DNA from: Burkholderiaceae bacterium
GTDB lineage: Bacteria > Pseudomonadota > Gammaproteobacteria > Burkholderiales > Burkholderiaceae_A
Assembly: GCA_018882795.1 (NCBI GenBank)
Contig: VERJ01000001.1
Coordinates: forward strand, 1 to 64,000
Length of the DNA stretch: 64,000 bases
Direction of reading: 5' to 3'
Positions 11,912-21,954 of this stretch are shown in pieces. Positions within the stretch are counted from its first letter, which is position 1. Each line of letters opens with the position of its first letter. Both the position numbers and the translations under genes were made by a program. A model generated the notes under the pieces. It searched no databases, was not told where the DNA came from, and saw only the letters and a program-made list of their open reading frames with translations.

Positions 11912-12577
11912 CTAGCGATCCATGACAACATGCGGATCAGTCGCAAGCCACGGCTGCGCGGCAAGCCGCTTTGTCTCAAATGCCTTGATTTTGTCGGCAT
12001 GCTGCAAAGTAAGACCAATATCATCGAGCCCATTGATCAAGCAGTGCTTGCGAAAAGGTTCAATCTCGAAATTGCGCGAAAAACTGCCATCCGTGGTGGC
12101 AACCGTCTGCTGCTCAAGGTCCACATTCAGCGCAAACCCTTCCTGCGCCGCTACTTTTTGAAATAGGGTCTCGACATCGTTCTCCGAGAGCACGATGGGC
12201 AGCAATCCATTTTTAAAACAGTTATTAAAGAAAATGTCGGCATAAGACGGAGCAATCAACACACGAAAACCAAAGTCCTCCAGGGCCCAGGGCGCATGCT
12301 CGCGGCTTGAGCCACAGCCAAAGTTACGTCGCGCCAGCAGAATGCTTGCGCCCTGATAACGCGGCTGGTTCAACACAAAGTCCTTGCGCAGTGGCCGGCG
12401 GCTGCAGTCCACGCCAGGCTGGCCTTCGTCTTCATAGCGCCAGGCGTCAAACAGGTTGGGGCCAAAGCCGCTGCGCTTGATCGATTTCAGAAACTGCTTC
12501 GGAATAATCGCGTCGGTATCCACATTGGCACGGTCCATGGGGGCCACCAGGCCTTGGTGTTGCTTCAGAGGTTTCAT
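11912..12577 (-). CDS. leuD: 3-isopropylmalate dehydratase small subunit
   Basis: 221 aa; [43 protein letters not shown]. Confidence 0.97.
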   Translation of the reverse strand: MKPLKQHQGLVAPMDRANVDTDAIIPKQFLKSIKRSGFGPNLFDAWRYEDEGQPGVDCSRRPLRKDFVLNQPRYQGASILLARRNFGCGSSREHAPWALEDFGFRVLIAPSYADIFFNNCFKNGLLPIVLSENDVETLFQKVAAQEGFALNVDLEQQTVATTDGSFSRNFEIEPFRKHCLINGLDDIGLTLQHADKIKAFETKRLAAQPWLATDPHVVMDR

Positions 12578-12593
12578 GGTGATTCCTTAAAAA

Positions 12594-13997
12594 TCAGAAG
12601 TGCCGGACATCAACAAAATGTCCGGCCAGTGCAGCAGCGGCAGCCATTGCTGGCGACACAAGGTGTGTGCGACCCCCAGCGCCTTGGCGCCCCTCGAAAT
12701 TACGGTTCGATGTTGAAGCGCTGCGCTCGCCAGGCTCCAGTCGATCGGCATTCATGGCCAGGCACATCGAGCAGCCGGGTTCACGCCACTCAAAGCCCGC
12801 CTCCGTGAAAATCTTGTCCAGGCCCTCCTGCTCGGCCTGGGCCTTGACCAGGCCAGAGCCGGGCACCACAAGCGCCAATTTCACATTGCCTGCTTTCTTG
12901 CGGCCTTTGATCACGGCAGCGGCCGCACGTAGATCCTCAATGCGGGAGTTCGTGCAAGAACCAATAAAGACCTTGTCTACCGCGATCTCGGTCAGCGGCG
13001 TATTCGGCGCAAGGCCCATATAGGCGAGCGCCCGCTCCATCCCCTCCCGGCGCGAGGCATCCGACTCACGGGCGGGATCAGGAACACTGCTGCCGACCGG
13101 CAGCACCATCTCAGGCGATGTGCCCCAGGTAACCTGTGGTGCGATCTCTGCGGCATTGAGCGCGACCACGGTATCGAATTGCGCATCAGCATCCGAGTGC
13201 AGTGTCTTCCAATAAGTTACCGCCTGATCCCAGGCAGCACCTTTAGGTGACATTGGGCGATCTTTTACATAGGCAATGGTTTTGTCATCGACCGCCACCA
13301 TGCCTGCACGCGCACCGGCCTCAATGGCCATATTGCAGATGGTCATGCGGCCTTCCATGGAAAGATCACGAATGGCACTGCCACCAAATTCAATGGCATA
13401 GCCTGTACCGCCCGCCGTGCCAATTTTCCCAATCACAGCCAGCACGATGTCTTTGGCCGTGACGCCGGCCATCAGCGTGCCCTCGACTTTGACCAGCATG
13501 CGCTTGGCTTTTTTCATCAGCAGACATTGAGTGGCCAGCACATGCTCGACCTCCGAGGTGCCAATGCCCATGGCCAGACAGGCGAATGCGCCGTGGGTGC
13601 TGGTGTGCGAATCGCCACAGACGACCGTCATGCCCGGCAGGGTTGCGCCCTGCTCCGGCCCGATGACATGCACGATGCCCTGACGGCGGTCATTGATGTT
13701 GAAGTAAGTAATGTTGAATTTTTTGGCATTGGCATCCAGGGTCTCCACCTGAAGACGGGAGACCGGATCGCTGATGCCCTTGGAGCGGTCGGTGGTGGGC
13801 ACGTTGTGGTCCACCACTGCCAGGTTGGCCGCATTGCGCCAGGGCTTTCGGCCCGCGATCTCCAGGCCCTCAAAGGCCTGGGGGCTGGTCACCTCGTGCA
13901 CCAGATGGCGATCGATATAAATCAAACAGGTTCCATCAGACTCCTGATGGACAACATGCTCTTCCCAGAGCTTGTCATAAAGCGTACGTCCGGCCAT
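12594..13997 (-). CDS. leuC: 3-isopropylmalate dehydratase large subunit
   Basis: Aconitase-family Fe-S ligands ([23 protein letters not shown]); likely start [16 protein letters not shown] (track ORF begins 15 nt upstream). Confidence 0.96.
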   Translation of the reverse strand: MAGRTLYDKLWEEHVVHQESDGTCLIYIDRHLVHEVTSPQAFEGLEIAGRKPWRNAANLAVVDHNVPTTDRSKGISDPVSRLQVETLDANAKKFNITYFNINDRRQGIVHVIGPEQGATLPGMTVVCGDSHTSTHGAFACLAMGIGTSEVEHVLATQCLLMKKAKRMLVKVEGTLMAGVTAKDIVLAVIGKIGTAGGTGYAIEFGGSAIRDLSMEGRMTICNMAIEAGARAGMVAVDDKTIAYVKDRPMSPKGAAWDQAVTYWKTLHSDADAQFDTVVALNAAEIAPQVTWGTSPEMVLPVGSSVPDPARESDASRREGMERALAYMGLAPNTPLTEIAVDKVFIGSCTNSRIEDLRAAAAVIKGRKKAGNVKLALVVPGSGLVKAQAEQEGLDKIFTEAGFEWREPGCSMCLAMNADRLEPGERSASTSNRNFEGRQGAGGRTHLVSPAMAAAAALAGHFVDVRHF

Positions 13998-14035
13998 GGC
14001 AAATTCCTGCATTGAAGGGTTCGGAAAACCCTCAA

Positions 14036-15214
14036 TTATGCCTTTGCATCAGGCCGCAGCTGACCGTCGCCCCCCTGTCCCCGCAGCCCGGAGGCCGCGA
14101 TCAGCACCCCAATGGCCGCCGCCGCAGCCGACACAATGAAGGTGAATTCCGGAGAGACTGCCTCCCAGAGCCAGCCGGCCGCGATGCCACCAAGCGAGCC
14201 CCCAAGACCATAGGAGGCCATGGTGTAAAAGGCCTGGCCCCGAGCCTGGGCCTGAGCGGGAAACCACTCGCGAATCAGCGCCATTGAGGCGCTGTGGTGC
14301 ACACCGAATGTCACAGCATGCAGCAGTTGGGCCGCAATGAGCACCCACAGCGACCCGCCAGAAAACGCGATCATCAGAAAACGAATGGCTGTGACCGCAT
14401 AGGAGGCCACCCAGCATTGGCCTACCGAAAAGCGATCAAACAGCCGATGCTGAAACCGAAACATAAAAATTTCTGCTACCACGCCAAGCGTCCACAGCAG
14501 ACCAATCTCTGTGCTGCTGTATCCCTGCTGATGCAGCCACAATGAAAATAAAGTGTAGAGCGGTGCATGGGCAACCAACATCAGGAAAGAGGCCCATAAG
14601 AAACGTTTCACCTGCGGATTGCGAAGCATGTCTTTTGTGAGTGCAGACTGAGGCGCGAGATCGTGTACCTCGCGATGCGGCAGCAGCAGGGTCACCAACA
14701 CCAGCACCGCCAGCACCGCGATCAGGGATGCTGGCAGCCAAAAAATGCCCACGCGATCAAACCATGGGCCTGCCAGCATCACGGCTGCAATGAACCCAAT
14801 CGAGCCCCAGACCCGTATTCGGCCATAACGCTTCAAGCTTCCACCACCAGCCTGCATCGCCAGGGACTCAGCAATCGGCACCTGGCCACTGAGAAAAAAA
14901 CTCATCACGCAGAAGACAATAAAGAGCGGCCAGAACGATAATTCAGTCAGCAGCATGAGGCTGCTGATCAGGGCCGCAAGTGCCGCGACTTGAATCAGTC
15001 TGGCCACACCACTGCGGCCCTGGACATGGTCTGCCATCCAGCCCCAGGCCGGAGGGCCCACCACCCGGGCCCACTGCATGGGAGAGATCAACACGCCAAT
15101 TTCGGTAGGACTAAAGCCGCGGCCGTTGAGCCATAGGGAGAGATAAGGAGAGAACAGGCCGACGTAGGCGAAATAAGCGGCAAAAAACGCCGAGAGCCGT
15201 GTGGTGGATTTCAC
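14036..15214 (-). CDS. MFS transporter (3-phenylpropionate transporter-like/PPP family)
   Basis: 392 aa, 12-TM hydrophobic profile, [33 protein letters not shown]. Confidence 0.8.
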   Translation of the reverse strand: MKSTTRLSAFFAAYFAYVGLFSPYLSLWLNGRGFSPTEIGVLISPMQWARVVGPPAWGWMADHVQGRSGVARLIQVAALAALISSLMLLTELSFWPLFIVFCVMSFFLSGQVPIAESLAMQAGGGSLKRYGRIRVWGSIGFIAAVMLAGPWFDRVGIFWLPASLIAVLAVLVLVTLLLPHREVHDLAPQSALTKDMLRNPQVKRFLWASFLMLVAHAPLYTLFSLWLHQQGYSSTEIGLLWTLGVVAEIFMFRFQHRLFDRFSVGQCWVASYAVTAIRFLMIAFSGGSLWVLIAAQLLHAVTFGVHHSASMALIREWFPAQAQARGQAFYTMASYGLGGSLGGIAAGWLWEAVSPEFTFIVSAAAAAIGVLIAASGLRGQGGDGQLRPDAKA

Positions 15215-16302
15215 CCGGCGATCGGAGGCGTGGGCACCTTCACATCAGCGTTTTGCGCACGATGGCGGAGCGCATGGTCCATCAGCACCAGCGCCAGCAT
15301 TGCTTCTGCAATGGGTGTTGCACGAATGCCCACGCAGGGATCGTGTCGACCGTGGGTCTCCACCACAGTAGGCTGGCCCGCAAGATCAATCGATCGCCGC
15401 GGCGTGCGAATGCTGGAGGTGGGCTTGATCGCAATCGATACGGTGATGGGCTGACCAGTAGAGATGCCACCCAATACACCCCCTGCATTGTTGGTGACAA
15501 AACCCTGCGGGGTGAGTTCATCACCGTGTACAGATCCACGCTGGGTGATGCTGCCAAAGCCTGCGCCGATCTCTACGCCTTTCACTGCATTGATACCCAT
15601 CATGGCATGCGCAATATCGGCATCCAGCCGATCAAAGACCGGTTCACCCCAGCCCACCGGCACATTGCGGGCCATGACATCAATGCGCGCGCCACATGAA
15701 TCACCCGCCTTGCGCAACGCGTCCATATAGGCTTCGAGCTCAGAGATCTGGCTACGATTGGCCGCAAAGAAAGGATTATTGGGGATCTCAATTTCATCTT
15801 CGAAACGAATACGGATCTCGCCAAGCTGGGTCATGTGGCCCCAGATGTAAATACTGTATTTTTCGGCAAGCCACTTCTTAGCAATCGCTGCTGCAGCCAC
15901 CCGCACTGCGGTCTCGCGGGCCGAGGATCGGCCACCGCCGCGGTAATCGCGAATGCCGTATTTGTGCCAATAGGTGTAATCCGCGTGACCAGGCCGGAAG
16001 GTGTCTTTGATCTCGCTGTAGTCCTTGCTGCGCTGATCCTGGTTGCGAATCAACAGCGCGATCGGAGCACCGGTTGTTTTTCCCTGGAACACACCAGAAA
16101 GAATCTCTACTGTGTCTGGCTCCTGGCGCTGCGTGACATGGCGTGAAGTGCCGGGCCGCCTGCGGTCCAGCTCGGGCTGGATATCGGCCTCTGACAGCGC
16201 CATCCCCGGGGGGCAGCCATCCACAACGCAGCCGATCGCGGGTCCGTGGGACTCGCCAAAGGAGGTCACGGTAAAGAGATGGCCGAAGGTGTTTCCTGAC
16301 AT
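15211..16302 (-). CDS. aroC: chorismate synthase
   Basis: [46 protein letters not shown]. Confidence 0.98.
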   Translation of the reverse strand: MSGNTFGHLFTVTSFGESHGPAIGCVVDGCPPGMALSEADIQPELDRRRPGTSRHVTQRQEPDTVEILSGVFQGKTTGAPIALLIRNQDQRSKDYSEIKDTFRPGHADYTYWHKYGIRDYRGGGRSSARETAVRVAAAAIAKKWLAEKYSIYIWGHMTQLGEIRIRFEDEIEIPNNPFFAANRSQISELEAYMDALRKAGDSCGARIDVMARNVPVGWGEPVFDRLDADIAHAMMGINAVKGVEIGAGFGSITQRGSVHGDELTPQGFVTNNAGGVLGGISTGQPITVSIAIKPTSSIRTPRRSIDLAGQPTVVETHGRHDPCVGIRATPIAEAMLALVLMDHALRHRAQNADVKVPTPPIAG

Positions 16303-16330
16303 GAAGGGATTTTACAGCGGGCGTGGCGGT

Positions 16331-17743
16331 CTACTGGCCGAGCCGCTCCTGAATCCGACGAACAACCACTTCACGGCCCAGCACCGCCATCACCTTGTCA
16401 ATCGAAGGTGTATCCGTTCGGCCCATCAGCATCAGCCGCAGCGGCATGGCCAGCATGGGCATCTTCATCCCCGCCTGCGCCAACACCGCCTTCATCGCAG
16501 CCGAAAGCTCTGCGGCAGTCCACTCCTGGGGCAGGGCCGCCAGAAAGGCGGTAACCAGCTCCGGCACACCCGACTGCATTTTTTCCGTCAATTCAGCGGA
16601 TGCAAGCGGTGGTTCAATATAAAACATCGCGACTTCCTCAGCCAGATCATTGAGCGTGTGGGCCCGATCCTTCAGCAATTCGCAGACGAGCGGCAGCGCA
16701 GGGCCTTTAGAGATAGAAAACCCTTCCTCACGGACACGCGGTGCAATCATTTCGGCAAGCTGATCGCCGGGCTTTTGACGCAGATAGTGGTTGTTCAGCC
16801 ACTTGAGTTTTTCAAAATCAAACTGGGCGGCCGACTTGCTGCAATGCTCCAGCGTGAACCACTCTTGAAGCTGCTGCATTGAAAAGATTTCATCATTGCC
16901 ATGGCTCCAGCCGAGCCTGGCAAGATAATTCAGCAGGGCCTCGGGCAGGTAGCCATCTTCGTGATATTGCATCACGGAGACAGCGCCATGGCGCTTGGAG
17001 AGCTTCTCACCATCGGGCCCGTGAATCATGGGTAGGTGAGCGTACTCAGGCACTGTCGCGCCAAGGGCCTTCAGAATATTGATCTGTCGTGGCGTGTTGT
17101 TGATGTGATCATCACCACGAATCACATGACTGATGCGCATGTCCATATCATCGACCACGACACAGAAGTTATAGGTGGGCGTGCCATCGCCGCGGGCGAT
17201 GATCAGATCATCCAGTTCCTCATTAGAAATCGCGATGCGGCCTTTGACACCATCTTCCCAGCTGACCAGGCCACTATCAGGATTGCGAAAGCGCACGACC
17301 GGTTTCACCCCCTCTGGCGGCTGGAGCTGCTTGCGCTGGATATTCTCTGGGCGCCAGCGGCCGTCATAACGGGGTTTCAGGCCACGGGCGCGCTGTTCCT
17401 CGCGCATCGCGTCTAATTCCGCGGGCGTGCAATAGCAGTAATACGCGGATCCTGTCGCCAACATCTGCCCAATCACCTCGCGATAACGGTCCATGCGCTG
17501 CATCTGATAAAACGGCCCCTCATCCGGATCCAATCCCAGCCAGGCCATGCCATCCAAAATGGCCTGGACCGCCTCTGGCGTGGAGCGCTCAAGATCGGTG
17601 TCTTCGATGCGCAGAATGAACTGGCCACCAAAATGGCGGGCATAGGCCCAGCAATAAAGGGCGGTGCGGGCCCCACCCACATGGAGATAGCCAGTGGGGC
17701 TAGGGGCGAATCGGGTACGGATGGTTTTGGCTGGTGATGTCAT
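16331..17743 (-). CDS. gltX: glutamate--tRNA ligase
   Basis: [24 protein letters not shown]-type motif and [13 protein letters not shown] motif. Confidence 0.97.
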   Translation of the reverse strand: MTSPAKTIRTRFAPSPTGYLHVGGARTALYCWAYARHFGGQFILRIEDTDLERSTPEAVQAILDGMAWLGLDPDEGPFYQMQRMDRYREVIGQMLATGSAYYCYCTPAELDAMREEQRARGLKPRYDGRWRPENIQRKQLQPPEGVKPVVRFRNPDSGLVSWEDGVKGRIAISNEELDDLIIARGDGTPTYNFCVVVDDMDMRISHVIRGDDHINNTPRQINILKALGATVPEYAHLPMIHGPDGEKLSKRHGAVSVMQYHEDGYLPEALLNYLARLGWSHGNDEIFSMQQLQEWFTLEHCSKSAAQFDFEKLKWLNNHYLRQKPGDQLAEMIAPRVREEGFSISKGPALPLVCELLKDRAHTLNDLAEEVAMFYIEPPLASAELTEKMQSGVPELVTAFLAALPQEWTAAELSAAMKAVLAQAGMKMPMLAMPLRLMLMGRTDTPSIDKVMAVLGREVVVRRIQERLGQ

Positions 17744-17756
17744 ATCAGCCGAAGTT

Positions 17757-17762
17757 TATAAT
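17757..17762 (+). promoter_or_regulatory. putative -10 element (TATAAT) of tRNA-Val promoter
   Basis: Perfect TATAAT 42 nt upstream of the mature tRNA 5' end; no convincing -35 at 17-bp spacing. Confidence 0.35.
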
Positions 17763-17804
17763 CTCCGCCAGGCTTACGGTTCCCGGCTTCCCGGCAACCG
17801 AGAT

Positions 17805-17879
17805 GGACGCGTAGCTCAGCGGTAGAGCACTGCCTTCACACGGCAGGGGTCACAGGTTCGATCCCTGTCGCGTCCACCA
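17805..17879 (+). tRNA. tRNA-Val (anticodon CAC), 3' CCA encoded
   Basis: Cloverleaf read by eye: acceptor GGACGCG/CGCGTCC, anticodon stem CTGCC-TTCACAC-GGCAG, T arm CAGGTTCGATCCCTG, terminal ACCA. Confidence 0.96.
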
Positions 17880-17883
17880 GAAT

Positions 17884-18099
17884 TTATAAGACTGACTTAA
17901 GCTCTTCCGCCGATATACCGGCCTGCCTTAGAACACCATTCACAGTACCGACTTTTAATTCTTTGTGATTTGGAATCACACAACCCATCGACCCACGACG
18001 CATCACAATGTGACTGCCGGATTGGCGGACATTTAGGAACCCCAGTTTTTCCAGCGCTGCTACTAAGTCGGCGCCAGACAGGCCAGGGAATTTAGGCAT
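17884..18099 (-). CDS. hicA: type II toxin-antitoxin HicA-family toxin (dsRBD-like, YcfA)
   Basis: 71 aa: SGADLVAALEKLGFLNVRQSGSHIVMRRGSMGCVIPNHKELKVGTVNGVLRQAGIS; the SGSH active-site His is present. Confidence 0.88.
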   Translation of the reverse strand: MPKFPGLSGADLVAALEKLGFLNVRQSGSHIVMRRGSMGCVIPNHKELKVGTVNGVLRQAGISAEELKSVL

Positions 18100-18295
18100 G
18101 TGCCACTTCGAAGGTCGTCACTACTGGATGAGGCATTTGATGTGTAGGAAATTCCTCAAGAAAAATCTCGGTTGCTTCCTTAAGATTCCTCACGGCCTCT
18201 TCCACGGTTTCACCTTGAGTAGTGGTACCCGTCTCCGGATTGAGGGCCACAAATCCGCCCTCTTCCGCTGGAGTTAATACGGCTGTAAGCAACAT
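18092..18295 (-). CDS. hicB: type II toxin-antitoxin HicB-family antitoxin (short form)
   Basis: 67 aa: MLLTAVLTPAEEGGFVALNPETGTTTQGETVEEAVRNLKEATEIFLEE; overlaps hicA by 8 nt. Confidence 0.85.
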   Translation of the reverse strand: MLLTAVLTPAEEGGFVALNPETGTTTQGETVEEAVRNLKEATEIFLEEFPTHQMPHPVVTTFEVAHA

Positions 18296-18372
18296 GATTT
18301 TTCCTTGAACTTAATAATCGCAGTCTAAAACGGCAAATCACTCCAGGCAAGACCAACCCTAAATCTTTCCAA

Positions 18373-18552
18373 TTGGCAAAAGACTCCTTTCGCGGCAACA
18401 AAAGCTACCTTCCCAGCAAGCCCTGCGTTGCCTGCGGGCGGGAAATGACCTGGCGCAAAGCATGGGCGAAGAATTGGGAGTCGGTGAAATACTGCTCCGA
18501 GGCTTGCCGCAAAGGCGCCACAAAGAGCAATCCATCAGCCGCTTCCAAATAA
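18373..18552 (+). CDS. DUF2256 domain-containing Zn-ribbon-like small protein (TTG start)
   Basis: Not in ORF track. Hand translation: (M)AKDSFRGNKSYLPSKPCVACGREMTWRKAWAKNWESVKYCSEACRKGATKSNPSAASK*; 59 aa with CxxC...CxxxC and the W-R-K-x-W signature of DUF2256. Confidence 0.85.
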   Translation: MAKDSFRGNKSYLPSKPCVACGREMTWRKAWAKNWESVKYCSEACRKGATKSNPSAASK

Positions 18553-18567
18553 CCAGTCAATACAGAC

Positions 18568-19143
18568 CTAGCGGACAGGAATCAGAATCTCGTTGCGTCG
18601 ATTCCACGGCAGGGTGAAAGGGTCGTTGTACCGAGCCACCTGCGGTGTACCCCGCGACTCAAGGCCTTGTGTGGCAATCCATTGCTGCAGACGCTCGGTA
18701 TGCTCCTGAATGCTTGCCGCTGTGGTGAATCCCGAGAACCTGATCGCAGCGATACGATGGGCCTGCACCTCTCTTAGATTCACTTCCCGACTCTCCGGCG
18801 CTGGAAGATCCTGCATGCCATATTCCTTCGGCATGACAAACCAGAGCTTCCAGCCACCAATCATCGGCTCAACGGTGACTGGTGCAGTCATGGCGATTTT
18901 TTTGCTTGCGCCATCCGCACTCCGGTTACCGCCAAAAATATACCCCGCCACCCGCCGAAAGCCCTGGCGGCCTGCGCTATCGAAATCCCCCTCCACAAAG
19001 GTCTCGGCCACCACGAATTTCTCGTAGGCACGTAATTCAAACGGTGGTTCTCGTTGAATGAGTTGATAATCAGGCTCTTGCACTGCCATCGCCACACCCG
19101 CCCATAAGATCAAAAGGGTTGAAATCAGCTTTTTGCACATCAT
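18568..19143 (-). CDS. SOUL family heme-binding protein with signal peptide
   Basis: Likely start MMCKKLISTLLILWAGVAMA|VQEPDYQLIQREPPFELRAYEKFVVAET...KKIAMTAPVTVEP...FVMPKEYG. Confidence 0.88.
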   Translation of the reverse strand: MMCKKLISTLLILWAGVAMAVQEPDYQLIQREPPFELRAYEKFVVAETFVEGDFDSAGRQGFRRVAGYIFGGNRSADGASKKIAMTAPVTVEPMIGGWKLWFVMPKEYGMQDLPAPESREVNLREVQAHRIAAIRFSGFTTAASIQEHTERLQQWIATQGLESRGTPQVARYNDPFTLPWNRRNEILIPVR

Positions 19144-19183
19144 TGAATTATCTTCGTTCACACCACGAAAAGGGAAAGCGCCT

Positions 19184-19912
19184 ATGAACTCTGGCAAAAC
19201 GTTTCTAATCTTTGGGGGGATTAATGGCATCGGAGGCGCATTAACCGAGGAACTTCTCAGCCAGGGGCATGATGTGTATGTCACCGCCTCCCAGCCCGAC
19301 AAGGCCGGGCAAAGCCCCCTGCCCTCTGAGCGGGTGCTGCATGTGGATGTGTTGGATCACGCCTCAGTCCAGGCGGCCGTGGACACTGCGGGCCAGCGTG
19401 GCCTGCATGGCATGGCCTACTGCGTGGGAACAATCGACCTGAAACCACTTTCCAGAACGACCCCGGATGATCTGATGCGCAGTTTTCAGATCAACACGGT
19501 AGGCGCCTTTGTTGCTATGAAATCCGCAGCGCCCATGCTTACGACAAGCAAAGGGGCGGTGATCCTGTTTTCCTCTATTGCCGCATCCCGAGGGTTCGCA
19601 AATCACAGCGCCATTGGAACAGCAAAAGCGGCACTTGAGGGTCTTGCGCGAACGCTGGCTGCAGAACTCGCCCCGAACGTCAGGATCAATCTTATTGCAC
19701 CCAGTCTGACCGATACCCCATTAGCAAAACCGTTCACACAGAACCCCAAAATGAGTGAGTCCATTGCGGCCATGCACCCACTTCCAAGGTTGGGCCATGC
19801 GCAAGAGATGGCCAAGGCCGCAGCTTTTCTGCTCTCAGACGACGCAGGGTGGATGTCGGGGCAGGTACTTCATATCGATGGTGGGCGTTCCAGCCTGGAA
19901 AAATCGCGCTAG
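19184..19912 (+). CDS. SDR family protein lacking the catalytic Tyr (IxxxK)
   Basis: GGINGIGG Rossmann motif, FSSIAASRGFANHSAIGTAKAALEGL; likely start MNSGKTFLIFGG. Confidence 0.85.
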   Translation: MNSGKTFLIFGGINGIGGALTEELLSQGHDVYVTASQPDKAGQSPLPSERVLHVDVLDHASVQAAVDTAGQRGLHGMAYCVGTIDLKPLSRTTPDDLMRSFQINTVGAFVAMKSAAPMLTTSKGAVILFSSIAASRGFANHSAIGTAKAALEGLARTLAAELAPNVRINLIAPSLTDTPLAKPFTQNPKMSESIAAMHPLPRLGHAQEMAKAAAFLLSDDAGWMSGQVLHIDGGRSSLEKSR

Positions 19913-19917
19913 CTAAG

Positions 19918-20859
19918 ATGGCGTCAGCAAACGAAGTCTCTCCGCGCGCTGATCGGCAGCTTCTTGCGAGGGCGCCGCGGCTTGGCCCCGCGGCTACGGG
20001 CTGGCCACTCTCCTCTGCCAGACCTCCATTTCCAGTGGAGGCCCCCTATCGCGCCAAACCCGATCTGGCCAAGCTGGAAAATCAACCCGTATTGATAGAA
20101 GACAGGCAGTGGCACGATTGGATCCGCGATAAGGAGCGCATGCAGGCGGCCGATGATCTCTTGCTGATCGATTTACGCCTGCCCCAGCACACATTGATCG
20201 AACTGATCGGTGCGATCAAGAGCTTCTTTCAGGAATACGCCCCTCACGGTCCTATTGACGAGTCCGGCGCATTCCCATGGCTGGGTGGCCTGCGTGTCGA
20301 AGATTCCCCGCTATTTCTGGAGGCGCTCAGCCTAAGCATCCAGGAGGACTTTGCAGTGATGGTCGACACCGACGGCACAGGACTCTCGGCGGCTGTGTTA
20401 TCGGTCTGTTTCCCCAGCGGATGGGATCCGCGAGAAAAACTCGGCTGCTCCATGCAAGCGCTTCACGATCCCGTGGCCGACAACCAGAGACTGCAAAGCG
20501 CCATGCCGGTGATGTCTGCTGCGATATGCACCAAGGGGCCCTTTGTGCGTTATGTCTGGACACTCTGCGGTGATGGCGCCCGCGGCCGCAAACCGGGTAT
20601 GGATTCCACAGCAGCCTTAACGTCTGCCGATCAGCTGTGGTTCCGCTGCGAACGGCAAGTCACCATTCCGCTGCTGGGTAAGGCATCCTTGTTTTTAATA
20701 CGTGTATTGATTGCACCTTTCAGCCAGGTCGTCACGAGCCAGGACCGACTTGACCAACTCGCTACCGCGCTTGAATCCATGAGTCCAGAGATGCTCGCGT
20801 ATAAGAATCTTTCGCGGGCCCGGGAGCTCGTGATTGCCATGAAAGCGTCCGAACTCTAA
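19918..20859 (+). CDS. DUF3445 domain protein (heme-dependent oxidative N-demethylase alpha-subunit-like)
   Basis: Starts 5 nt after the SDR stop; LRVEDSPLFLEALSLSIQEDFAVMV...VCFPSGWDPREKLGCSMQALHDPVADNQRL resembles the DUF3445 core. Confidence 0.75.
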   Translation: MASANEVSPRADRQLLARAPRLGPAATGWPLSSARPPFPVEAPYRAKPDLAKLENQPVLIEDRQWHDWIRDKERMQAADDLLLIDLRLPQHTLIELIGAIKSFFQEYAPHGPIDESGAFPWLGGLRVEDSPLFLEALSLSIQEDFAVMVDTDGTGLSAAVLSVCFPSGWDPREKLGCSMQALHDPVADNQRLQSAMPVMSAAICTKGPFVRYVWTLCGDGARGRKPGMDSTAALTSADQLWFRCERQVTIPLLGKASLFLIRVLIAPFSQVVTSQDRLDQLATALESMSPEMLAYKNLSRARELVIAMKASEL

Positions 20860-20883
20860 CTTTTCTCTTTTCCTAGTTCCACT

Positions 20884-20905
20884 GGCGGGATGCTCCACAT
20901 CCGCC
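20884..20905 (+). terminator. hairpin in the DUF3445/membrane-fusion-protein intergenic
   Basis: GGCGGGATG-CTCCA-CATCCGCC inverted repeat with one bulged G; no T-tract. Confidence 0.35.
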
Positions 20906-20958
20906 GTGGCTAACACCAGGGCCATTGCTGAGACACTTGGGCCCACACCCTAAACCTC

Positions 20959-21954
20959 ATGTCTCTTCTTCGCCGCATTGGCATTGCCGCGCTGCTGGTG
21001 ATCGCTGTCGGAATCGCGATCACATATTTGAACAGCCAACAGTTGCCGCCCGCCCCGGTTGCGTTTGCCTCTGGTAATGGCCGCATTGAGGCCATCGAGG
21101 TCAATATCGCCGCCAAACAGGCAGGCCGCATCCAAACTATCCAAGTGCGGGAGGGTGATGACGTCTCCGTGGGCCAGGTCGTTGCCACGATGGACACCTC
21201 GGCGCTGACCGCAGACCTCAGACAGGCAAGGGCCCAGTTGGATCAGGCCCGTTACACCCACGAGACAGCGCGCGCCACGGTCGCCAGAGAGCAAAGCCAA
21301 CTCGCACTCGCCGAGAAGCAAATTGAGCGCTCGAAGCAGCTGATACAGAAGGGGTTCTTATCCCCGCAGAAACTGGACACCGATCAATCCGCAAGGGATT
21401 CCGCCGCAGCTGCGCTGCGTGCGGCCCAATCCCAGCTGCAGCAGACAGGCGCCGCAATTGATGCCGCACAGGCCCGCGTGGATCGGATCCGGGCGGATAT
21501 TCAGGATGCCTCCCTTGTTTCGCCCATCAACGGGCGAGTCCTTTATCGGCTTGTGCAGCCCGGCGAGGTCGTCAGCCCCGGGGGCAATGTCCTCACACTG
21601 CTGGATCTAACCGATGTCACCATGACGATCTTTTTGCCGACCGCCGAGGCAGGCAGGGTCAGTCTGGGGGCTGAGGCCCGTATCGTGCTCGATATTCGAC
21701 AAGATATTTCAATTCCGGCAACGGTCTCATTCGTTTCACCCGAAGCCCAGTTCACACCCAAAACAGTAGAGACCAAATCTGAGCGCGAGAAACTGATGTT
21801 CCGGGTGAAGATCAAGATTCCCGAATCGCTGCTCAGGGCCCACGCGAAACAAGTCAAGACAGGACTGCCCGGCGTGGGTCACGTGCAATTGGATTCCAAT
21901 ATGCCTTGGCCGGCATCCATACCGCCATTGATCAGCACCCGGACCAGCAAATGA
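20959..21954 (+). CDS. HlyD-family membrane fusion protein (YhiI-like)
   Basis: N-terminal TM, paired biotinyl-lipoyl-like segments, coiled-coil ALRAAQSQLQQTGAAIDAAQARVDRIRADIQDA, SPINGRVLYRLVQPGEVV. Confidence 0.92.
   Translation: MSLLRRIGIAALLVIAVGIAITYLNSQQLPPAPVAFASGNGRIEAIEVNIAAKQAGRIQTIQVREGDDVSVGQVVATMDTSALTADLRQARAQLDQARYTHETARATVAREQSQLALAEKQIERSKQLIQKGFLSPQKLDTDQSARDSAAAALRAAQSQLQQTGAAIDAAQARVDRIRADIQDASLVSPINGRVLYRLVQPGEVVSPGGNVLTLLDLTDVTMTIFLPTAEAGRVSLGAEARIVLDIRQDISIPATVSFVSPEAQFTPKTVETKSEREKLMFRVKIKIPESLLRAHAKQVKTGLPGVGHVQLDSNMPWPASIPPLISTRTSK

Noticed and set aside
16043-16882. 279-aa + strand ORF
   Set aside because: Antisense across the aroC/gltX junction; composition not protein-like.
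17805-18600. Possible integrative element at tRNA-Val
   Set aside because: No integrase and no second copy of the tRNA 3' end (TTCGATCCCTGTCGCGTCCACCA) seen downstream; the TA pair alone is not evidence of an island.
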